Below, in pieces: positions 17,743 through 26,042 of a stretch of DNA of 64,000 bases. Where the stretch lies: NCBI GenBank assembly GCA_023436585.1, contig JAEZIN010000035.1, forward strand, positions 62,001 to 126,000. The letters run 5' to 3'. The notes under the pieces were generated by a model that saw only the letters and a list, made by a program, of their open reading frames with translations, had not been told where the DNA came from and searched no databases. Within the stretch, counting starts at the first letter, position 1; the number at the start of each line of letters is the position of its first letter. Source of the stretch: Bacillota bacterium. GTDB taxonomy: Bacteria; Bacillota; Clostridia; Christensenellales; Aristaeellaceae. The position numbers and the translations under genes were made by a program.

Positions 17743-17807
17743 GCAGAGATATGAGGCTGTCTCAAATTGTGCATGCCTTGTATATACCTATATAATAAAG
17801 GAGAAAA

Positions 17808-17980
17808 TCGCATCTGCGGATGCGACCAAAGGGCTTTCCTATCCATCTGGCTCAATCGTCGCCGCAGTTCGCTACCGCTTCTGCGGCTCGTTTCGCCAGC
17901 CTCCTCCGCCCAGCCTATTGCCGCCACTGGCGGCGGCTGGGCTACGGAGCCCTTTGGAAACCTTCGGATGCCATCATGAA
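17808..17980. repeat. Long form of the interspersed hairpin repeat
   Basis: The element has the usual GCATCTGCGGATGC hairpin and the start CCAAAGGGCTTTCC. The loop before GCCCTTTGG is filled by about 110 bases that contain GCTCAATCGTCGC and a GCCGCCACTGGCGGCGGC stem. It ends CCTTCGGATGC. Similar long forms are at 23.0 and 59.7 kb. No gene was seen in 17743-18153. Confidence 0.7.
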
Positions 17981-18061
17981 GAATAATGATGCAATTATGC
18001 TGTATATGAAACAGCCCATTTTAACCGCAGGGTCTTTTACATTCCCGCAGCCTGACAAACA

Positions 18062-18091
18062 TTGACACTGTAAGCTTAAAAATGGTATACT
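18062..18091 (+). promoter_or_regulatory. Promoter of the second secreted protease
   Basis: TTGACA (18062-18067), 18-base spacer and TATACT (18086-18091), 62 bases before the GTG start. It is a near copy of the promoter at 15418. Confidence 0.85.
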
Positions 18092-18153
18092 TCGGCCAGA
18101 TATTTCCTTGTATCAAGTGAAAACCTATTCATTCCTTTGAAGGAGGAAACGCC

Positions 18154-20178
18154 GTGGGCAGCCTTATCAGGAGGACCGGCATACTATTCCTGGCGGTGCT
18201 TATGCTATGCACGCCCCCGGCCCTGGCATCCTCCTTCCAGGCCGATCTGGACGGGATTGACCAGGCGGCCAAGTCCGTCCTTATGCTGGAGGTTTATGAC
18301 GATCACGATAAGCTGATTGCCACCGGCAGCGGCTTTGTGGCCTTCGACAATTTCACATTGGTGACCAACCACCATGTGATCGAGGATGCGGACTGGATCA
18401 TGGCCATCAGCGACTCTGGCAAAAAATACATGGTCCCCAATGTGATCGACGCGGACGAAAGCAAGGACATCGCTTTGCTGGAGTTTTTTTCGCCCACGGA
18501 TTTGGTGCCCCTGACCCTGTACGGGGGCGGGCCTCTCCGGCGGGCCGAGCCGGTGGTGGCCATCGGCAGCCCCCAGGGTGTGACCAACACCGTATCCCTG
18601 GGCAATATCAGCGCGCTGTATGAGGAAGAAGGCGTTTCCATCATACAGTTCACCGCGCCTATTTCCCATGGGTCCAGCGGCGGCGCGCTGTTCAACAACC
18701 GCGGCGAAGTGATCGGCATTACCAGCGCCACGTTTATCGACGGCCAGAACATGAACCTGGCGGTGGATATCGCCGAAGTGATCGAACTGCATCAAAAAAG
18801 CGCCGGGAAGACGAGAATCGCCATGGGGGATTTTGTGAAAGGCGCTGTATCGGACCCCTGGCCCACGAATACGCCCGCGCCTAAGCTTGCCGCCGTGACG
18901 GAAGTAAGGGCCGCGGCGATACAGGGCGGCATCCTGCTTACGTGGGATGCTGTCGAAGATGCCGAGCAGTACAGGGTGTACCGTTCCGTATCCCCCAACG
19001 CGGGCTTCAGCCTCATGGGCACGGTGCGCGAGTGCACCTACAGTGACCTTGCTGTGGAGAATGGCAAAACGTACTACTATAAGGTGTCCTGCATCAGCGG
19101 GCTGACGATATCCAAAATGTCCCCGGCGGTGGAGGTTTTGGCCTCCGCGCAGGCGGGCGTTAAGACGCCGGAGCCGGATGTAACCCCGGCGCCGGGAAGC
19201 AAGCTGCCGCCACCGCAGAACGTTAAGGCCGTGTGGACGGACAACGGCGTCTACTTAAGCTGGAACGGGGTTTTGGACGCCACAGGGTATTTTGTGTACC
19301 GGTCTGATAGCCAGGGCGGAGCCTTCCAGCCCCTGGGCTCGGTGAGCGGAACGTTCTTTACGGACACGAAGGTCTCTTATGACCATCCCTATTTTTACAA
19401 GGTCGTCAGCGTCCAGGGGTTGAAATTATCCGATATGCCCGAGGCATCGGCGGGGATCAATCCCAAGTATACGCTGTCCAAGGACATGGCGGTGCCCAGG
19501 AACCTTAAGGTCAAGACGAATGCGCAAAGTGCCACAGTCACCTGGAGCGCCGTCAAGGACATAAAGCGCTATGTGGTATTCCGTGCCACGGACGCAAAGG
19601 GTGAATACATCGAGATTGCCACCGTATCGGATGCAAAATATACGGACCAGGGTGTTTCCTCCGGCAAAACGTACTATTATAAGGTGCGCAGCCTCAGCGG
19701 TTCTTTGATGTCAGACCTATCGAAGTATGTGACGGCCAAGGTGCCAAAGCCGACACCTACCCCCAGGCCCACCAAAACGCCCAAGCCGACGCCCACGCCT
19801 TTTAGGGAGCCGAAATACCCCCTGGAGTTTGGGACCGATGGGTACATCGAAAAGTACCAGGGCTACCCCAGGCTGAACCCCGGCATCAAGAATGTCAGCG
19901 GGCAAAAGACGGTGGACGGCTTTACCCTTACGTATTACTGCACCAACATCTACGGGGACAAGATCAAGCGCTACGGGTTCGGTGATTACTTGACCGAGTA
20001 CACGTACACCAAAACCATCAAGCCCGGCAAGAGCACGTATCCAGGGTACGTACTGCTGGAAGGCTATGACAGCGTGCAGCAGGTATACGTGGCCATCACC
20101 AAGATTCACACCGCCGACGGGCGGACCATCACCATCCCGGAAACGGAATGGGTGTACTATTACTGGACGATGGAATAG
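18154..20178 (+). CDS. Secreted trypsin-like serine protease with fibronectin-like repeats
   Basis: A GTG start with AGGAGG 7 bases upstream gives 674 residues. The signal peptide and protease domain align residue for residue with the protease at 15505: His74 (TNHHVI), Asp105, Ser175 (SHGSSGGAL). In place of the TPM domain there are three fibronectin-III-like modules (about 245-330, 350-435, 445-530), a Thr-Pro linker (PTPTPRPTKTPKPTPTP) and the same kind of C-terminal beta domain. Duplication with domain swapping explains the pair. Substrate unknown. A strong terminator follows, so it is probably a single-gene unit. Confidence 0.87.
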   Translation: MGSLIRRTGILFLAVLMLCTPPALASSFQADLDGIDQAAKSVLMLEVYDDHDKLIATGSGFVAFDNFTLVTNHHVIEDADWIMAISDSGKKYMVPNVIDADESKDIALLEFFSPTDLVPLTLYGGGPLRRAEPVVAIGSPQGVTNTVSLGNISALYEEEGVSIIQFTAPISHGSSGGALFNNRGEVIGITSATFIDGQNMNLAVDIAEVIELHQKSAGKTRIAMGDFVKGAVSDPWPTNTPAPKLAAVTEVRAAAIQGGILLTWDAVEDAEQYRVYRSVSPNAGFSLMGTVRECTYSDLAVENGKTYYYKVSCISGLTISKMSPAVEVLASAQAGVKTPEPDVTPAPGSKLPPPQNVKAVWTDNGVYLSWNGVLDATGYFVYRSDSQGGAFQPLGSVSGTFFTDTKVSYDHPYFYKVVSVQGLKLSDMPEASAGINPKYTLSKDMAVPRNLKVKTNAQSATVTWSAVKDIKRYVVFRATDAKGEYIEIATVSDAKYTDQGVSSGKTYYYKVRSLSGSLMSDLSKYVTAKVPKPTPTPRPTKTPKPTPTPFREPKYPLEFGTDGYIEKYQGYPRLNPGIKNVSGQKTVDGFTLTYYCTNIYGDKIKRYGFGDYLTEYTYTKTIKPGKSTYPGYVLLEGYDSVQQVYVAITKIHTADGRTITIPETEWVYYYWTME

Positions 20179-20239
20179 GCACATGATTCCGCTTTCAAGG
20201 GAACGCATTTTACGCTTATGTGTTGCACCATCAATCTGG

Positions 20240-20268
20240 CCGGGAAGCAATTGCTTCCCGGTTTTTTT
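20240..20268 (+). terminator. Rho-independent terminator after the second protease
   Basis: An 11-bp perfect stem (CCGGGAAGCAA with its complement) is followed by seven T residues. Confidence 0.9.
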
Positions 20269-20315
20269 GTGCAAGTAAAACCTGCGAGCAAACCGATTCC
20301 TTAGACAATCAAAAG

Positions 20316-20503
20316 CCCTGGGAGGTATCGGAGGGCCGAAGCCCTCTGATTATTTATCGCAAACCAGCGACATGTGCGGTGGTTTGCGCAGGAATTTTGG
20401 AGAGATTCCTACCTTACCCGAGCAAACGGCCGCAGAAAGGCGTAGCCTTTTTGCAGTGAAGCGAGGGAAAAACTCAAAAAAGCGGCGTAGCCACTTTTTT
20501 GAC
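20316..20503. repeat. 188-bp multi-hairpin element, copy 1
   Basis: Five hairpins stand in a row: GAGGGC/GCCCTC with a CGAA loop; GCAAACCA/TGGTTTGC; AGGAATTTT/GAGATTCCT; GCAGAAAGGC/GCCTTTTTGC; and a last stem ending GCGGC/GCCAC. A second copy of equal length is at 62869. Where the copies differ inside stems the pairing partner has usually changed too. No open frame spans it. The 510-base gap 20179-20687 holds this element, the protease terminator and the capsid-operon control sites. Confidence 0.75.
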
Positions 20504-20554
20504 TAAAATGTGTGCATAAAGCCATTGTGCCGAAAATCTTCAAAATTGTGCCGT

Positions 20555-20591
20555 AACAGGGGAGCGCGGGAGGCTCCCTTTTTGATACACT
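20555..20591 (+). promoter_or_regulatory. Shared AACAGGGGAG element and -10-like box before the capsid operon
   Basis: AACAGGGGAG (20555-20564) lies exactly 21 bases before TACACT (20586-20591). The same decamer and spacing occur before the toxin carrier (37547) and endolysin (63152). Here a GGGAGC/GCTCCC stem followed by five T residues (20560-20583) overlaps it, so a terminator reading is also possible. Confidence 0.5.
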
Positions 20592-20604
20592 GATTTCGAA
20601 AAGC

Positions 20605-20618
20605 CGAACAAATGTTCC
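20605..20618. promoter_or_regulatory. LexA/DinR-type box upstream of the capsid operon
   Basis: CGAACAAATGTTCC fits the Firmicute SOS box (GAAC-N4-GTTC) perfectly and is followed by TATATT, a possible -10. It is 70 bases before the scaffold start. The site before 37.3 kb differs at one base. Confidence 0.65.
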
Positions 20619-20687
20619 CTATATTCTCGGTGATGATACGGCCGGTTCGGCGGAAGACAAGCCGGAGAGACGGCGGGAGGAAAAGCA

Positions 20688-21770
20688 ATGAAGGATTCCA
20701 TAAAGCGCCAAAGCCCCCTTGCTCTGCAGTATTTCGCGGAAGGAGCCTCGGGGGAAGGCGGCGGGGAAGCCGGAACAGGGGAGAGCGGCACCGATACGGC
20801 TGCCAGCCCGGGCAGGCAGGAGAAGGGCCGGTACCGCAACATCCAAAGCGCAAAGCCAGGCCATGGCGATGCGCAGGGGGCAGCGCAGCCATCGCGGAGC
20901 CGGGAGAATGAATCCCAAATGAAATTGACCCCCAAGTACAGGAACATTCAAAAGGCGGGCAGGGGCAAGGAAGCATCCGCCGCCGGGGAGGAAGGCGCGC
21001 ATAAGGGAAATGAAGTGGGCGTGCAGGATACCCTGGAGGCGGAATTCGAAGGGCTGATAAAGGGAAAGTACCGGGAGGCATGGCAAAAGCGGGCGGACGC
21101 CATCGTCAACCGCCGCTTCGCGGAGCTGAAGGCCCTGAGGGAATCGCAAAGCGCCTTGCATCCGCTGATGGACAGGCTGTCCAGGCGCTACAACAGGCCG
21201 GCGGGCGATATCCAGGGAACTCTAAACGCCCTGGACGGCGATCAGCCGAAGACACAGGCATCCGTGCCCGGCAGCGTGGAGGATAGGCGGGTGATGACTC
21301 TGGATCAAAAGGTCCGGGAGGCCCGCCTGGAACAGATGCGCGGCCGGGAGCAGGAAATGCGGGCAGAGCGCCGGCAGAGGATCGACAACATCCACAACAG
21401 GTGGCAGGAGGAAACAAAGGAGGCCGTGAAGGTCCACCCCGGCTTCGACTTTCACAAGGAGACCCAAAACCCGGACTTTACCAAGCTGATCACCGCCGGT
21501 ATCCCCGTGCTCAAGGCTTATGAGGTGATCCACCGGGATGAGGTTTTGGGCGGGGCCATGAGCTACACTGCCCAGAAGGTCAGGGAAAAGCTGGCCAGGG
21601 ACATCGCGCTCCGCGGCATGCGCCCCGCCGAAAACGGCGCCAGCGGCCAGACCGCCATGGTGCCGGGCTTCCGGTACGAACGGCTGTCCAAGGCGGCCAA
21701 GTCGGAAATCGAGCGCCGGGCGCTCCGGGGCGAGCGAATCAATCCAAGAGACTACATGGACTACAAATAA
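20688..21770 (+). CDS. Phage capsid scaffold-like protein
   Basis: The 360-residue hydrophilic protein starts with a segment containing LALQYFAE, then a Gly/Ala/Ser-rich disordered region to residue 105. A charged helical middle (REARLEQMRGREQEMRAERR) and a basic C-terminus follow. Position directly before the major capsid gene (14-base gap), length, charge and the helical build fit a scaffolding protein that organises capsid assembly and is then lost. The LQYFAE motif is repeated at the start of the capsid protein. Ribosome site GGGAGG precedes ATG 20688. Confidence 0.75.
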   Translation: MKDSIKRQSPLALQYFAEGASGEGGGEAGTGESGTDTAASPGRQEKGRYRNIQSAKPGHGDAQGAAQPSRSRENESQMKLTPKYRNIQKAGRGKEASAAGEEGAHKGNEVGVQDTLEAEFEGLIKGKYREAWQKRADAIVNRRFAELKALRESQSALHPLMDRLSRRYNRPAGDIQGTLNALDGDQPKTQASVPGSVEDRRVMTLDQKVREARLEQMRGREQEMRAERRQRIDNIHNRWQEETKEAVKVHPGFDFHKETQNPDFTKLITAGIPVLKAYEVIHRDEVLGGAMSYTAQKVREKLARDIALRGMRPAENGASGQTAMVPGFRYERLSKAAKSEIERRALRGERINPRDYMDYK

Positions 21771-21784
21771 GGAGGATTTTTATC

Positions 21785-23044
21785 ATGGAAAAAAGGGCAA
21801 TCCCTTTTGAACTTCAGTACTTCGCCGAGCTGAACACGCAGGTAACCACCGCGCCGGGCCTGGCCCCAGAGATGAAAACCTATTACGAGAAGCGGCTCAT
21901 CGAGCTGGCCGGCGCCAACCTGGTGCACATGCAGTTTGCCGACAAATACCCCATCCCCAGGGGCAGCGGCAAGACCATTGAGTTCCGCAAGTTCACGCCG
22001 CTGAAAAAGGCTTTGGTACCCCTCACCGAAGCTACCGTGCCCACGGGCAACAGCCTGTCGGTGGAATACCTCACCACCACCGTCAAGCAGTACGGCGACT
22101 ACATCAGCCAGTCCGACCTGCTGGAATTGACCTCCATCGACAATACCATCGTCCAGGCCACGCGTTTGCTGGGCAACCAGGCCGGCGAAACCATGGACAC
22201 GGTGGTCAGGGAAGAAATCGTGGGCGGCTCCAACGTGATGTTCGCCCCCAAGGTGGACGCGGAGAGCAACGAGACGCCCGTCTCCAGCCGCTATCGCCTG
22301 GACAAGACAGCCAAATTCACCGTGGATACCGTGTTCACAGCCGCTGCCGATTTGAAATCCGCCAACGCGCCTTATATTGATGACAGCTATGTGGCCGTGA
22401 TCCACCCCCACACCGAGCGGGACCTTTTGCGCGACAAGGATTTCATACAGGCCGTGAAGTACGGCCGGCCCGAGGATTTGTACGTGGGCGAGGTGGGCCG
22501 CATCGGCAACGTGCGCTTTGTGGTTTCCAGCGAGGCGAAGATCTTCTACGCCAAAGACCTGACCGCCCTTGCCCGCAATCTCACCGTGAAGACCGCAAAC
22601 GGTTCCCCCAACGCCGTGATCGCCGTCAAGGAGGCCATTACCGCCGGTGACGCCGCCGCCCTTGCGGGCCGCGATGTGCTGATTGACGGGGAGCAGTTTG
22701 AAATCGTATCCGCCGCGGCCGGCGCGGCCGGTGCCGCCACGATTACCGTGAACACCCCCGTGGCGGTGGCCGCCGACGTGGTCCTCTATCCCGGCGAAGC
22801 CGCGGCGAATGGCCTTGCCTCCTACGCCACGCTGATCTTCGGCGCGGGCGCTTACGGCGCCACCGAGCTGGAAGGCGGCGGCCTGACCCACATCGTGAAG
22901 CAGCTTGGCTACGCCGATGAACTGAACCTGCGCTCCGCCACCGGCTGGAAGTGCACCCTGGCCGCCAAGCGCCTGGTGGAACCCTACATGGTCCGCGTGG
23001 AGCACTGCACCAGCTTCTCCGACCGGGTGACGGCGGGGAACTGA
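21785..23044 (+). CDS. Major capsid protein, N4-gp56 type
   Basis: The 419-residue product has the N4-gp56 capsid signature: APEMKTYYEKRLIELAGANL at residue 27, GKTIEFRKFTPL, QYGDYISQSDLLELTSIDN, ATRLLGNQAGETMD and a DSYVAVIHPHTERDL segment. The HK97-fold shell is built from it. Residues 2-15 hold LQYFAE, also seen in the scaffold. An Ala/Val-rich insertion (about 255-345) is probably a surface domain. AAGGAGG lies just upstream. No defect is visible, so the gene looks functional. Confidence 0.93.
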   Translation: MEKRAIPFELQYFAELNTQVTTAPGLAPEMKTYYEKRLIELAGANLVHMQFADKYPIPRGSGKTIEFRKFTPLKKALVPLTEATVPTGNSLSVEYLTTTVKQYGDYISQSDLLELTSIDNTIVQATRLLGNQAGETMDTVVREEIVGGSNVMFAPKVDAESNETPVSSRYRLDKTAKFTVDTVFTAAADLKSANAPYIDDSYVAVIHPHTERDLLRDKDFIQAVKYGRPEDLYVGEVGRIGNVRFVVSSEAKIFYAKDLTALARNLTVKTANGSPNAVIAVKEAITAGDAAALAGRDVLIDGEQFEIVSAAAGAAGAATITVNTPVAVAADVVLYPGEAAANGLASYATLIFGAGAYGATELEGGGLTHIVKQLGYADELNLRSATGWKCTLAAKRLVEPYMVRVEHCTSFSDRVTAGN

Positions 23045-23195
23045 CCAGGGGGCTCTATCCAGCCGGCTCAATCGGCACGCTGCTTCGCTGCCGCTCGCAT
23101 CGTTTGTTTCGCCGGCCTCCTTTGCCCCGTCCATATCCGCCACTGGCGGGGACGGGGCTCCGGAGCCCCTGGACCCCTGCTCAAGGGATATATCC
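23045..23195. repeat. Variant long form of the interspersed hairpin repeat
   Basis: The block holds CCAGGGGGCT and AGCCCCTGG as outer pairing arms, GCTCAATCGGCACGC in the loop and an inner stem CCCCGT/ACGGGG. It resembles the long copies at 17.8 and 59.7 kb but lacks the GCGTC hairpin at its left end. Confidence 0.55.
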
Positions 23196-23335
23196 CTTGA
23201 GAATCCCGGTAATGGGTAAATGTTAGGGATAGCGGCCATGGGGTTTGCGGGATACGCCTGATAGAGCGTTTATCTTGTAGCCCCTGGCCGCGCTCGCAGG
23301 GGCAGAAACCAACATATTTTTTCCAACCAGTTTTC

Positions 23336-23452
23336 CGGCGGGCGATTGATCATCGCCCCGGCATCCGCAGGCTATGAAATGCCACATCTCCGGCCAACTT
23401 TTCGCCGGTCCACTTTTCGGATGACCAAGGGGCGATGATCCATCGCCCGCCG
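23336..23452. repeat. Long imperfect palindrome in the capsid operon
   Basis: A 24-base arm (CGGCGGGCGATTGATC... at 23336-23359) pairs with 23429-23452 with a single G-T wobble. The stem continues inward (GGCATCCG with CGGATGACC, one bulge). The loop is about 50 bases. It lies in the 454-base gap between capsid and the next small gene, which contains no convincing gene. Mobile hairpin or RNA processing site are both possible. Confidence 0.65.
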
Positions 23453-23498
23453 CAGTGGCACCGTCCCTTTTTCGACATCGAAGTTTAGGAGGCAAGAT

Positions 23499-23780
23499 AT
23501 GCAGACCAATGAAGTCACCGTCACCCTGTTTCAGGATGACAAGGAATACAGCCAGCCCGTGTTTGTCAAGGTCAACGGCAACGCCCTGTTGATTCCCCGC
23601 GGCGTGCCCGTCCAGATTCCCCGGGAGCATTACGAGGCGCTGCGCCACAGCCAGCGCCAGGCCCAAAGCGTCAGCCGGTACGAACAGATGCTGGTGGAGC
23701 ACACCGACGCGAAGATGACCGGCGACGGCCAGACGCTAAGCGGCATCAAGCCCCCCAGCGTGCAGAAGGTAAGGCTGTAG
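23499..23780 (+). CDS. Small head protein of unknown function
   Basis: The 93-residue product begins MQTNEVTVTLFQDDKEYSQP and has a basic middle with RGVPVQIPREHYEALRHSQR. Proteins of this size and pattern commonly follow N4-gp56-type capsid genes. A role in head decoration or completion is inferred from position. A ribosome site (GGAGGC) lies about 7 bases upstream. Confidence 0.75.
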   Translation: MQTNEVTVTLFQDDKEYSQPVFVKVNGNALLIPRGVPVQIPREHYEALRHSQRQAQSVSRYEQMLVEHTDAKMTGDGQTLSGIKPPSVQKVRL

Positions 23781-23851
23781 GAGGCGGCGTTTCTTCCGCT
23801 GCTAAAACCGGCGGGAGAAACGCTTGCTCTCTTTTGAAAAGGAGGCATTTT

Positions 23852-24262
23852 ATGACCATTGCCCAGGCTATCGCCCAATCCTCCGCCCTAAAACCCGGCT
23901 TGTTTTCCGATTCGGACAAAACCGCCTGGCTCAGCCAGCTGGACGGCCAGATCGACGCGGAGATCATCCGCACCCATGAAGGCGCGCCGGAGACCGCCTT
24001 TGCTCCCTATACACAGGAAACGGACCCCGGCACGCAGCTTCTCATCCCCGACCCGTACAGCAAGCTGTACGTATCCTACCTATGCGCCCAAATGGACTTT
24101 TACAGCGCCGAGTACGCACGCTTCAACAATACCCAAAGGCGGTTCGAGCTGGACTTTCGGGAGGCGGCCGACTGGTACAACAGGACGCGCCTGCCGCTAA
24201 AACAATCCGGGATTCATTTGGGCGAGACGGAGCCCCAAAGGCCGGAAGGCGCCGTGCTGTAG
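23852..24262 (+). CDS. Probable head-tail adaptor protein
   Basis: The 136-residue protein lies between the capsid block and the nozzle gene, where podoviruses encode a gp4/gp11-type adaptor bridging portal and tail. It has an N-terminal helix (MTIAQAIAQSSALKPG), a middle DPYSKLYVSYLCAQMDFY and a C-terminal ELDFREAADWYNRT, as in small helical adaptors. Start 23852 follows AAGGAGG at 7 bases; an upstream in-frame start codon at 23834 is not needed. Confidence 0.65.
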   Translation: MTIAQAIAQSSALKPGLFSDSDKTAWLSQLDGQIDAEIIRTHEGAPETAFAPYTQETDPGTQLLIPDPYSKLYVSYLCAQMDFYSAEYARFNNTQRRFELDFREAADWYNRTRLPLKQSGIHLGETEPQRPEGAVL

Positions 24263-24317
24263 AGCCTGGCGGCCCCCCGGCATACCCTATCGAGAGATTC
24301 GACTGCGAGGTGATTTC

Positions 24318-26042
24318 ATGCGGTTTTCCTATGCCGAACCCATTGCCCAAAGCCGGGACAGCCTGACAAGGTTCCTGGGCCTCAACAAGACGCTGACCGT
24401 GGGCGACGGGGAATTTACCGGCATGCTGAATATGACCGGCGACCACTTTCCCGTTCTGTCGCCCAGGCAGCGGCGCTTAAAGTGCCATACCTTTACAAAG
24501 TGCAACGGGATCTACGGCAAGAACCATCTTTTATGGGCGGATGGCACGGGGCTTTGGTACAACGGCGCGTATGTGGGGGATGTGGAGGACAGCGAGAAGA
24601 CATTCGTGGGCATGGGCCCTTATGTGCTGATTTTCCCGGACAAGAAGGTGTTCCACACGGAGCAAATGACCCTTACCTCCATGGAGCACACCTACACCAC
24701 CGTGGGGGATACGCTGTATGAGCTGTGCAGCCGGGAGGGTGTGACCTACGACTACATCGCCGGCACCCTGGCGCCGGATAACCCCGAAAACGGGGACTGG
24801 TGGATGGATACCGGCGGGGAGGAGAACGTGCTCAAGCGGTACTCAAAGGGCCAGGAGGAGTGGACGGCCGTGGCGTCGCCCACCTATGTGAAACTAAGCG
24901 CCGTAGGGCTGGGCGCGGACTTTCGGCAGTACGACGCCGTGAGCATTTCGGGTGCGCAGGAGGCCGCATTCAACGGCGACTTTATTGTGGAGGTACGGGG
25001 CGACGACTTTATCGTGATCCCCGGCACATTGAGCGACTCCGTCAACCAAACAACGCCCATCACATTAAGCCGCAGCGTGCCAGATATGGATTTTTTCACC
25101 GAGTGCAACAACCGGGTATGGGGCTGTTCCTCCCAAACCCACGAGATATACGCCTGCCGGCTGGGCGACCCCTACAACTGGCGGGCCTATGAGGGTTTAT
25201 CCTCCGACAGCTATGCCGTGACCGTGGGCACCGACGGGGATTTCACCGGGGCTGCGACATACCAGGGCTTTCCCCTTTTTTTCAAGGAGAACGCCATCCA
25301 CAAAATCTACGGTGCCCGTCCATCCGACTTTTCCGCGGCGGCCGCCCCATTGCGCGGTGTGCAGAAGGGCTGCTCCAAGTCCCTGTGCTGTGTTGGCGAA
25401 ATCCTCTTGTACAAAACGCCCGGCGGCGTGGCCGCCTACGATGGGACCGCCGTTCAGGATATCTCCGCGCCGCTGGGCAAAGTGGAGTACTTCGGGGCCG
25501 CCGCCGGCACGGCCGGGAGCAAGTATTACCTGTCCGTTTTGGATGGGGAAAACCACTTTCACATGTTTGTGTTCGATGTAAAGACGGGCCTGTGGCACGA
25601 GGAGGACGATTCGCAGGCGCGCTGGTTTACTAAGTGCCAGTCCGACACCTTCTTTGTGGCGGGGCAGGAGCTATATGCCGTGACCAGGGGGGAAAAGGCC
25701 CTGGCCTTTTTGGAGCAGGAGGAGCCGCCTGTTTTATGGCAGGCGGAAACGGGGGATATACTGGCCCTTATGCCTGACCGCAAGTTCATATCAAAAATGG
25801 AGATACGCCTGCAAATGGAGGAAGGAGCATCCTTCCAGCTGCACGTGCAGTACGACGCTTCCGGCGTGTGGGAGCAGATGGCGGCATTGAACGCTGCAAC
25901 GAAGAAACGGGCCATGAACGTGCCCGTGCTGCCCCGCCGGTGCGATTATTTCCGCTTGCGGCTATCGGGCCAGGGGGGCGTAAAAATCTTTGCCCTGACC
26001 AAAACGCTGGAGAAGGGAAGCGATCAACTATGGCAGCCTTAA
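24318..26042 (+). CDS. Tail nozzle/stabilisation protein (beta-propeller type)
   Basis: The 574-residue product shows features of podovirus nozzle proteins (gp10 of P22, gp12 of T7 type). These are NNRVWGCSSQTHEIYACRLG, a TYQGFPLFFKENAIHKIYG strand pair, and RGVQKGCSKSLCCVGEILLY followed by GVAAYDGTAVQDIS. These blades close the DNA channel below the adaptor ring. A C-terminal KMEIRLQMEEGASFQLHVQY domain follows. Its end overlaps the next gene by 13 bases. Confidence 0.8.
   Translation: MRFSYAEPIAQSRDSLTRFLGLNKTLTVGDGEFTGMLNMTGDHFPVLSPRQRRLKCHTFTKCNGIYGKNHLLWADGTGLWYNGAYVGDVEDSEKTFVGMGPYVLIFPDKKVFHTEQMTLTSMEHTYTTVGDTLYELCSREGVTYDYIAGTLAPDNPENGDWWMDTGGEENVLKRYSKGQEEWTAVASPTYVKLSAVGLGADFRQYDAVSISGAQEAAFNGDFIVEVRGDDFIVIPGTLSDSVNQTTPITLSRSVPDMDFFTECNNRVWGCSSQTHEIYACRLGDPYNWRAYEGLSSDSYAVTVGTDGDFTGAATYQGFPLFFKENAIHKIYGARPSDFSAAAAPLRGVQKGCSKSLCCVGEILLYKTPGGVAAYDGTAVQDISAPLGKVEYFGAAAGTAGSKYYLSVLDGENHFHMFVFDVKTGLWHEEDDSQARWFTKCQSDTFFVAGQELYAVTRGEKALAFLEQEEPPVLWQAETGDILALMPDRKFISKMEIRLQMEEGASFQLHVQYDASGVWEQMAALNAATKKRAMNVPVLPRRCDYFRLRLSGQGGVKIFALTKTLEKGSDQLWQP

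Noticed and set aside
20770..20790. Fourth copy of AACAGGGGAG
   Set aside because: It lies inside the scaffold coding sequence and has no -10-like hexamer at 21 bases, so it is probably chance.
21761..23239. Minus-strand frame of 492 codons opposite the capsid gene
   Set aside because: The plus strand encodes a textbook major capsid protein, and the antisense frame is low-complexity Gly/His/Val.
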